From Pontibacter ummariensis (lineage in GTDB: Bacteria > Bacteroidota > Bacteroidia > Cytophagales > Hymenobacteraceae), in assembly GCF_900188175.1 (NCBI RefSeq), contig NZ_FZOQ01000001.1:1-64000 (forward strand): a DNA stretch of 64,000 bases, given 5' to 3'. The first letter of the stretch is position 1; each line of letters starts with the position of its first letter. The translations under genes and the position numbers were made by a program. A model generated the notes under the pieces. The model was not told the origin of the DNA and searched no databases. It saw nothing but the letters and a program-made list of their open reading frames with translations. This document shows, one piece after another, positions 59,356 through 64,000 of the stretch.

Positions 59356-60373
59356 CGGGAGGCAGTAGCGGAATACCTTCCTCCAGGCGCTGTGCCGTCA
59401 TTTCGCGCTCCGGATCGCCCGGGATCAGCACACACTTCTCGCCCTTCTTTACTTTTGCCTTGCGGAAAGTCTCGATCCACTTGTCCATGTGCTCCTTAAA
59501 CTCATCGGCAGGCCGGAAGGCGTCTATACGCATGGCACCTAAAAAGTGCCCGATTCCCTGCCCCACAGGGTCGGCCGGAGGCGCCAGGAAGCTTACAAAA
59601 GGCGGTACCCAGGGGCCATAGTTAGCGCCGGAAAGCACAGCCGAAAAAATATCAACAATAGAGGCTAAAGCATAGCCTTTGTGGCTACCGTGCGTTTTAT
59701 CACTACCCAGCGGCAGCAAAGCGCCTCCCTCTTTTAATTCATTGGCGTTGGTCGTGTCCTGCCCGTCTTTTGTCTGAATCCAGCCGGTCGGCGCTTTCTT
59801 TTCCTGGCGCTGCAGGATCTCCAGCTTGCCGTTAGCGGCAGAGGCGGTGGCAAAGTCAGCCACAAAAGGAGGTTGCTTACGGGTAGGAACAGCCACGGCA
59901 ATAGGGTTCGTTCCCAACATCCTGTCTGTAGAGAAGGTAGGAGCCACCAGAGGCGAGGCATTGGTCATAGCTATCCCGATCATATCAGAAGAAAGGGCTT
60001 CCATGGCATGGTAACCGGCAATACCGAAGTGGTTGGAGTTCTTAACAGATACCCAGCCGCTGCCTACTTTTTCGGCTTTCTCAATGGCAATGTCCATGGC
60101 GCGCGGGGCAATCACCAGGCCCAAGCCAGCGTCTCCGTCTACAGTGGCGGTGCTGGGCGTTTCATGCACAATGCGCATTTTGGGCTTCGGGTTAATCCTA
60201 CCTGCTTCCCATAGGCGCACATAGCCGCTCAGGCGTGCCACCCCATGCGAGTCAACGCCCCGCAGGTCGGCTTCGAGTAGTACCTCGGCAGCCAGCCTGG
60301 CATCTTTCGGGGAGCAGCCCATTTGTAGAAAAACCTCCTGGGTAAAGTTGAAAAGTTGTTTGTATGGATACAT
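59306..60373 (-). CDS. Ldh family oxidoreductase (malate/L-lactate dehydrogenase type 2)
   Basis: A 355-aa NAD(P)-dependent dehydrogenase of the LDH2/MDG2 fold, not related to classical Rossmann lactate dehydrogenase. VLLEADLRGVDSHGVARL, SVKNSNHFGIAGYHA with catalytic His115, TNPIAVAVPT and GSHKGYALASIVDIFSAVLS are diagnostic. Members reduce or oxidise 2-oxo acids, malate, lactate or ureidoglycolate; the substrate here is unknown. A TATTTTTG element 12-19 nt before the start supports it. Confidence 0.92.
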   Translation of the reverse strand: MYPYKQLFNFTQEVFLQMGCSPKDARLAAEVLLEADLRGVDSHGVARLSGYVRLWEAGRINPKPKMRIVHETPSTATVDGDAGLGLVIAPRAMDIAIEKAEKVGSGWVSVKNSNHFGIAGYHAMEALSSDMIGIAMTNASPLVAPTFSTDRMLGTNPIAVAVPTRKQPPFVADFATASAANGKLEILQRQEKKAPTGWIQTKDGQDTTNANELKEGGALLPLGSDKTHGSHKGYALASIVDIFSAVLSGANYGPWVPPFVSFLAPPADPVGQGIGHFLGAMRIDAFRPADEFKEHMDKWIETFRKAKVKKGEKCVLIPGDPEREMTAQRLEEGIPLLPPVERDLEQLGNKFGIKL

Positions 60374-60384
60374 AAGTAATGCTA

Positions 60385-60392
60385 CAAAAATA
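60385..60392 (-). promoter_or_regulatory. -7 element of the Ldh-family gene
   Basis: The minus strand reads TATTTTTG (TAnnTTTG). The rest of the 299-nt gap up to the TPR gene shows no other clear signal. Confidence 0.5.
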
Positions 60393-60672
60393 GAGATGGC
60401 AAATTAACAAAATATCAGTCCAAAGCCTTAGGTACACATGGTGCAAGAGGAGTTTGTCTTGTAGGGGAAGTTCGTTCTGCTGGGACTTTTTTCTAATAAG
60501 CTGTGTGAGGAAAGGCCTTACTAACTTCCCCATGCAAGACCAGAGGAGGAGAGGAGACTACGGTTACATGCCCGACAAGCATTTATATCTGCTAATTGCT
60601 ATGCTTTTAAATAAAGTGAGACATTGTGGAACAAAATTTGTCATTGCTGCTATAGGCTAACCAATCGTATAT

Positions 60673-63051
60673 ATGAGACAGGCTGTACTTCTTTTTTTGT
60701 TCTTATGGGCGGCCTGTTCCGTACAGGCACAGACCAAGCTGGTTTTCGAGGAAACCAGGCCAGAGGCGTACCTGATGAGGCAGGTACCTAATAGTGGTAG
60801 CCAGGCAAACCTAAACAACATCATCAACCTGCTCGACCAGGCGAACGTGCGGGCCAAGGGGGGCGGCAGGCCTTCCCGGAAGCCGGAGTTTACTTTGAAA
60901 TTTGAGCAGCAGGCTCGCATAGCGGATGCCGGCGAGCAGTTGCAACTAAAGGTGCAGCTGGCAAAACTGACAGTAGGGGGAGATGTCTTGTACAAGGGCT
61001 TTGACCTGAGCGAGGTGCTTTTACCCGAAAAGATGAGCTATAAGGTAAACCTGCTACAGGGGCAGAACAAGGTGGTGAAGGTATATGACCGCACGGCCAC
61101 GTTTAGGCCTGGCGGCATGGTGTTGCTGGAAGAAACGATACCTGATACCGCTGCTAACCAGAACTACCAGCTGAAGATAGAGGAAAAGCAACTGGTGTAC
61201 ACGCCGGAAGATGTACACCGCGTGCAGGAACGCCTGCGTTTGGTGGAGGATTACTTTGCCGCTAATGCTGCAATCGCAGGAGCTTTGCAGGAGGCAGGGC
61301 GCCTCATGCCAGACGATATCGACCGCATTACCCTGCACGATCGCAAGCTGTATGAGTTGGAAGAGTTGTACACCCACCTTAAGGGCAATAAGTTTAATGA
61401 GAAGCTTAAGCTACAGCAGCACGACCCGCAGCGCCTGAATGATAAGCTAAGCCAGCTACAGCAGGTACTGCAGGAAAGACGCCGTGCAATTAACTTTGTG
61501 CTGGCCACCCTCGACCAGCAGTTTTATAACCGTGGTGTAAGCTTGTTGCGCAATGGCAACCGCTCGGCTGCGCAAGCCTATTTCCAAAAGTCAGTAGAGG
61601 TAAACCCTAAGTTTGCTCCTTCGCACGTACAGCTAGCCCATGTCGACTTCCTAAGTGGTTATCTGCAGGAGGCGGCCGGTCGCCTGCGGGATGTGCTGAC
61701 ACGCATGCGCATTGATCCGGAGACGGAGGAGATGGCAATGGGTCTGGCTCATGATATCTACAGCAGTTACATCAGCCAAGGCAGTAGCCTTACCTCGCGC
61801 GGCGATTTCCATCAGGCGCTGGATGCCTATGCCGATGCCCGGGAATTGTGCAGTGCAATTGGTGGCTTACGCTGCAGTCTGCCTGCCCTGAACGATGGCG
61901 AAGGGCGCGCAGCCACAGGAGCCTTTCGGGCGATGGTAGACCGTGGAAGTGGCTTGCTGTCGCGCAATGAGTTGCGGGAGGCCGAACGCGTAGCGCAGGA
62001 TGCCCTTCGCTTTCAGCAGGAGTACGATTACGTGCTGCACGGGGCAAGAGAGGCCAGCGAGCTGCTGGGGCAGGTAAAGTTCCAATACTACCTGCAGTAC
62101 ATCGACCAGGGCCAGCAGGCCCTTAGCCAAAAGAATTATGCGGAGGCCCTGCATCAGTTTGAGGCAGCCCTGGAGTTGGAGCAGCAGTACACGTTTAAGC
62201 CCGTGCAGGAACTGCCGGGCTTAGCGAAAAAAGCGGCGAAGCCGGTATTGCTAAGCAAGCTGAGCCAAGGCTATGAACAGGCCATGCAGAACCAGCTCAC
62301 AGCGGCTAGGGACATAGCGGCAGAGGCAACTGCCATGCAGGAGCAGTATGCTTTGCTTTCGGACACCGAGGTGCTGGCCAAGGCCAAGTTGCTGCGCGAC
62401 CGTATTTTTACACAAGAGTGCATTAATGCCCAGGCAAGCTACGACAAGCACTTCCAAAACGCGAAGAACCTGGTGCGGGAGAAAAAGTACATCGCGGCGG
62501 ACCAGGCCTATCAGGCAGCGATCAGCGGTGCAGAAGCGTTACCCTCCTGTAATATTGCCACCTTTACAGCCAGGGATGGTCGTGCAGCCATTGCGGTGGC
62601 GGTAAACTACCAGCGTAAGCTAAAAGATGTTAACCGGCTGGTAAGCAGCAATCGTTACACAGAAGCCATTCAGCTGTATGAAGAGGCCGAAGGGCACTAC
62701 CTGGCAAACGGCATAAGCAAGTTCGGTCTGGACCATATCGTCCTCTTTAATTACGCCAAAGACAACAGAAAGCAAGCCTTTACAGCCGCTGTGGTGCATT
62801 ACTTTGCAGGCAAAAGAGAAGAGGAGGCAGCCGTTCAACTGCTAAGTTCACTGCTGGAGAGAGGTTACGCGAAGGGTAAGACCAAAAAAGTGCAGGAGCA
62901 ATTAGGCAGGCAACTGGCCACCAAAGATGCAGCCCTGGCCTTAGAGGAAGACGCAAAGGTGCTGGCCGCACAGCACACCGCCAACAAAAAAGGACTTAAA
63001 AAGCTGCGTAAGGCTTACGAGAAGGAGAGCAGGAGGCTAGCCAGGATGTAG
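60673..63051 (+). CDS. secreted TPR-repeat protein of unknown function
   Basis: A 792-aa protein with a Sec signal peptide (LLFLFLWAACSVQAQ); the Cys lacks a proper lipobox. After a beta-rich N-terminal part (about 60-170: KPEFTLKFEQQARIADAGEQ) it is mostly helical and contains several TPR-like units, clearest at RNGNRSAAQAYFQKSVEVNP (about 300), RGDFHQALDAYADARELC (about 375), QKNYAEALHQFEAALELE (about 490) and VSSNRYTEAIQLYEEAEG (about 655). TPR proteins serve as binding scaffolds. No catalytic motif is seen. No obvious partners are in the neighbourhood. Confidence 0.8.
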   Translation: MRQAVLLFLFLWAACSVQAQTKLVFEETRPEAYLMRQVPNSGSQANLNNIINLLDQANVRAKGGGRPSRKPEFTLKFEQQARIADAGEQLQLKVQLAKLTVGGDVLYKGFDLSEVLLPEKMSYKVNLLQGQNKVVKVYDRTATFRPGGMVLLEETIPDTAANQNYQLKIEEKQLVYTPEDVHRVQERLRLVEDYFAANAAIAGALQEAGRLMPDDIDRITLHDRKLYELEELYTHLKGNKFNEKLKLQQHDPQRLNDKLSQLQQVLQERRRAINFVLATLDQQFYNRGVSLLRNGNRSAAQAYFQKSVEVNPKFAPSHVQLAHVDFLSGYLQEAAGRLRDVLTRMRIDPETEEMAMGLAHDIYSSYISQGSSLTSRGDFHQALDAYADARELCSAIGGLRCSLPALNDGEGRAATGAFRAMVDRGSGLLSRNELREAERVAQDALRFQQEYDYVLHGAREASELLGQVKFQYYLQYIDQGQQALSQKNYAEALHQFEAALELEQQYTFKPVQELPGLAKKAAKPVLLSKLSQGYEQAMQNQLTAARDIAAEATAMQEQYALLSDTEVLAKAKLLRDRIFTQECINAQASYDKHFQNAKNLVREKKYIAADQAYQAAISGAEALPSCNIATFTARDGRAAIAVAVNYQRKLKDVNRLVSSNRYTEAIQLYEEAEGHYLANGISKFGLDHIVLFNYAKDNRKQAFTAAVVHYFAGKREEEAAVQLLSSLLERGYAKGKTKKVQEQLGRQLATKDAALALEEDAKVLAAQHTANKKGLKKLRKAYEKESRRLARM

Positions 63052-63110
63052 CCTGCTTAGGTATAGAAAGGGATTAATTTGTTAGGCTTAGGCAGAAGAA
63101 GCCTGCTTAG
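63051..63110 (+). repeat. direct repeat GCCTGCTTAG behind the TPR gene
   Basis: The 10-mer occurs at 63051-63060 and 63101-63110, exactly 50 bases apart, and a short AGGCTT/AAGCCT hairpin (63084-63104) overlaps the second copy. It may form a weak transcript end. Confidence 0.35.
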
Positions 63111-63216
63111 AGAAGGAAGAAAGCATGACGTAGCGCTGCAGCAACAGTTTGGGTAAATAAGCTAGGTTTATTTCGCTAAAGTGATATTTGTCATCTTTAT
63201 TTAAGATCGTGCATGC

Positions 63217-63224
63217 TAGCTTTG
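63217..63224 (+). promoter_or_regulatory. -7 element before the small orphan gene
   Basis: TAGCTTTG matches TAnnTTTG, 27 nt before the ATG at 63252. A TTTG lies further upstream (63187-63190) than the usual spacing. Confidence 0.5.
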
Positions 63225-63251
63225 TCTTGTCATTGTTAAAGATGCTATCCC

Positions 63252-63533
63252 ATGAAAAACAAAAGCCAAGCTGTGTACGAGGAGTTAGGACACCGGTTAA
63301 ATAACAGCCTGGCTAAAAGGTTTTTCAATAATACGTTCATATACCTCCTGTACAACGATGTGGCAGGATTTATGGACCTGTTGGAGTATAGAACGAGCTT
63401 GTGTAAGGCCAAAGGGAATGAAGATTACCTTATTTTCAAATTCATGCTTCGCCACATGCTTGGCAAGCACGCTGCAGAACTAAAACATGTGTATCCAACC
63501 CCTGAGCTTGATCGTTACGGACGAGGAGCTTAG
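63252..63533 (+). CDS. small protein of unknown function
   Basis: A 93-aa soluble, mostly helical protein (SQAVYEELGHRLNNSLAKRF, FIYLLYNDVAGFMDLLEYRT, FKFMLRHMLGKHAAELKHVY). It has no signal peptide or known motif. A promoter element before it and a terminator behind it make it a single-gene unit, which favours it being real. No function is recognised. Confidence 0.65.
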   Translation: MKNKSQAVYEELGHRLNNSLAKRFFNNTFIYLLYNDVAGFMDLLEYRTSLCKAKGNEDYLIFKFMLRHMLGKHAAELKHVYPTPELDRYGRGA

Positions 63534-63603
63534 GTTTTATATATACATAGATCCAAGCGTCAATGCTTTCCGCTAAACTTAGAAAACAAACTTATCCTAT
63601 AGC

Positions 63604-63629
63604 AAAAGGCACCTGTACAGGTGCCTTTT
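63604..63629. terminator. bidirectional terminator
   Basis: AAAAGGCACCTG and its complement form a perfect 26-bp palindrome (63604-63629), flanked by A and T runs, between the orphan gene and the converging phosphatase gene. Confidence 0.88.
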
Positions 63630-63649
63630 GCCGTTTTAGTGGGGTAAGA

Positions 63650-64000
63650 TTAAAGTCCGGCAAATGCCTGGTGCAATACGCCCTCTTTCAGGGCATAGGC
63701 CGATACCCGGATCTCCTGTAAGCGGTACTCCTGTAGCACGAAGTCCACGGCAATGCTGGCCAGCACGATCATATCTACGCGCATTTCCAGCATACCCGGT
63801 ATCGCCAGGCGCTCTTCGTGGTTTTTGCGCAGTAGTTCGTGGTGTACCTGGTAAAAGTCCTCTACCGCCAGGGCAGAGGCAATAGGGTCACTTACCGTAC
63901 GTGAGGTATCGCCCCGGCGCAGGGCATCAATATCGCAAAGCGTGTCGAAGGTGCCGGAAGAGCCGACCAGGTTGGTCGGTTGGTAGTTGACTACGGCTTC
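63650..64000 (-). CDS. Ppx/GppA family phosphatase (partial, C-terminal part)
   Basis: The minus strand has an open frame of 116 codons from the window edge to the TAA at 63650-63652. It reads NLVGSSGTFDTLCDIDALRR, then AIPGMLEMRVDMIVLASIAV and ends RVSAYALKEGVLHQAFAGL. GSSGTFDTL and RVDMIVLAS are signatures of the second actin-like half of Ppx/GppA, which hydrolyse polyphosphate or pppGpp. The N-terminal half, with the nucleotide loop, lies outside the window. Which activity it has cannot be told. Confidence 0.9.
   Translation of the reverse strand, partial: EAVVNYQPTNLVGSSGTFDTLCDIDALRRGDTSRTVSDPIASALAVEDFYQVHHELLRKNHEERLAIPGMLEMRVDMIVLASIAVDFVLQEYRLQEIRVSAYALKEGVLHQAFAGL

Noticed and set aside
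63604..63629. 26-bp palindrome as a regulator binding site
   Set aside because: Its place between two converging gene ends, with A/T tracts on both sides, is better explained by a bidirectional terminator.

Overview
The window looks like the chromosome of a member of the phylum Bacteroidota, most likely the order Cytophagales (Hymenobacteraceae / Pontibacter-like). Three observations support this: promoters of the Bacteroidota type (TTTG, about 19-20 nt, TAnnTTTG) lie before many transcription units; Shine-Dalgarno sequences are almost absent; and several typical families occur (SusD-era style surface lipoprotein with an acidic stretch after the lipid cysteine, propeller-domain sensor kinase, DUF3467 gene behind rpoC, THUMP-like methyltransferase). 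The assignment below phylum level is an inference.

Layout. 1-8.4 kb holds accessory and metabolic genes: the tail of an unknown gene, a vanadium-haloperoxidase-like PAP2 lipoprotein, a secreted GH9 glycoside hydrolase, three tiny highly hydrophilic proteins, a THUMP-like methyltransferase, a DUF4397 lipoprotein and S-adenosylhomocysteinase. 8.4-12.1 kb is a two-component system (propeller sensor kinase followed by LytTR response regulator). 12.2-17.3 kb holds sugar transferases around an ECF sigma factor / zinc anti-sigma pair with gmk and nadD. 17.4-19.4 kb has frr, pyrH and a biotin carrier protein on the minus strand, followed by an M1 aminopeptidase on the plus strand.

22.0-53.7 kb is one continuous block of gene-expression machinery on the plus strand: tRNA-Tyr, tRNA-Gly, tRNA-Thr, tuf; tRNA-Trp, secE, nusG, rplKAJL, rpoB, rpoC, DUF3467; rpsL, rpsG, fusA, rpsJ; then the S10-spc-alpha ribosomal protein cluster from rplC to rplQ, including secY, map, infA, rpmJ and rpoA. 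Promoters visible in the sequence split it into at least five units (tRNA-Tyr, tRNA-Trp, rpsL, rplC, rpsH), and strong hairpins sit between rplL/rpoB, rpoB/rpoC and rpsJ/rplC.

53.7-64 kb returns to general metabolism and envelope functions: carA, eno, a DivIC/FtsB-like division protein, an HscA-like Hsp70, a small membrane protein overlapping an Ldh-family dehydrogenase, a large secreted TPR protein, a small orphan, and the C-terminal end of a Ppx/GppA phosphatase at the window edge.

No mobile element, CRISPR array, prophage or defence island was seen. Most of the window is conserved housekeeping DNA. The least explained parts are the trio of disordered small proteins (3.76-4.56 kb), the short membrane protein at 58.96 kb that resembles the C-terminal part of a UbiA-type prenyltransferase, the secreted TPR protein at 60.67 kb, and a recurring arrangement in which the terminator of one unit overlaps the promoter of the next.
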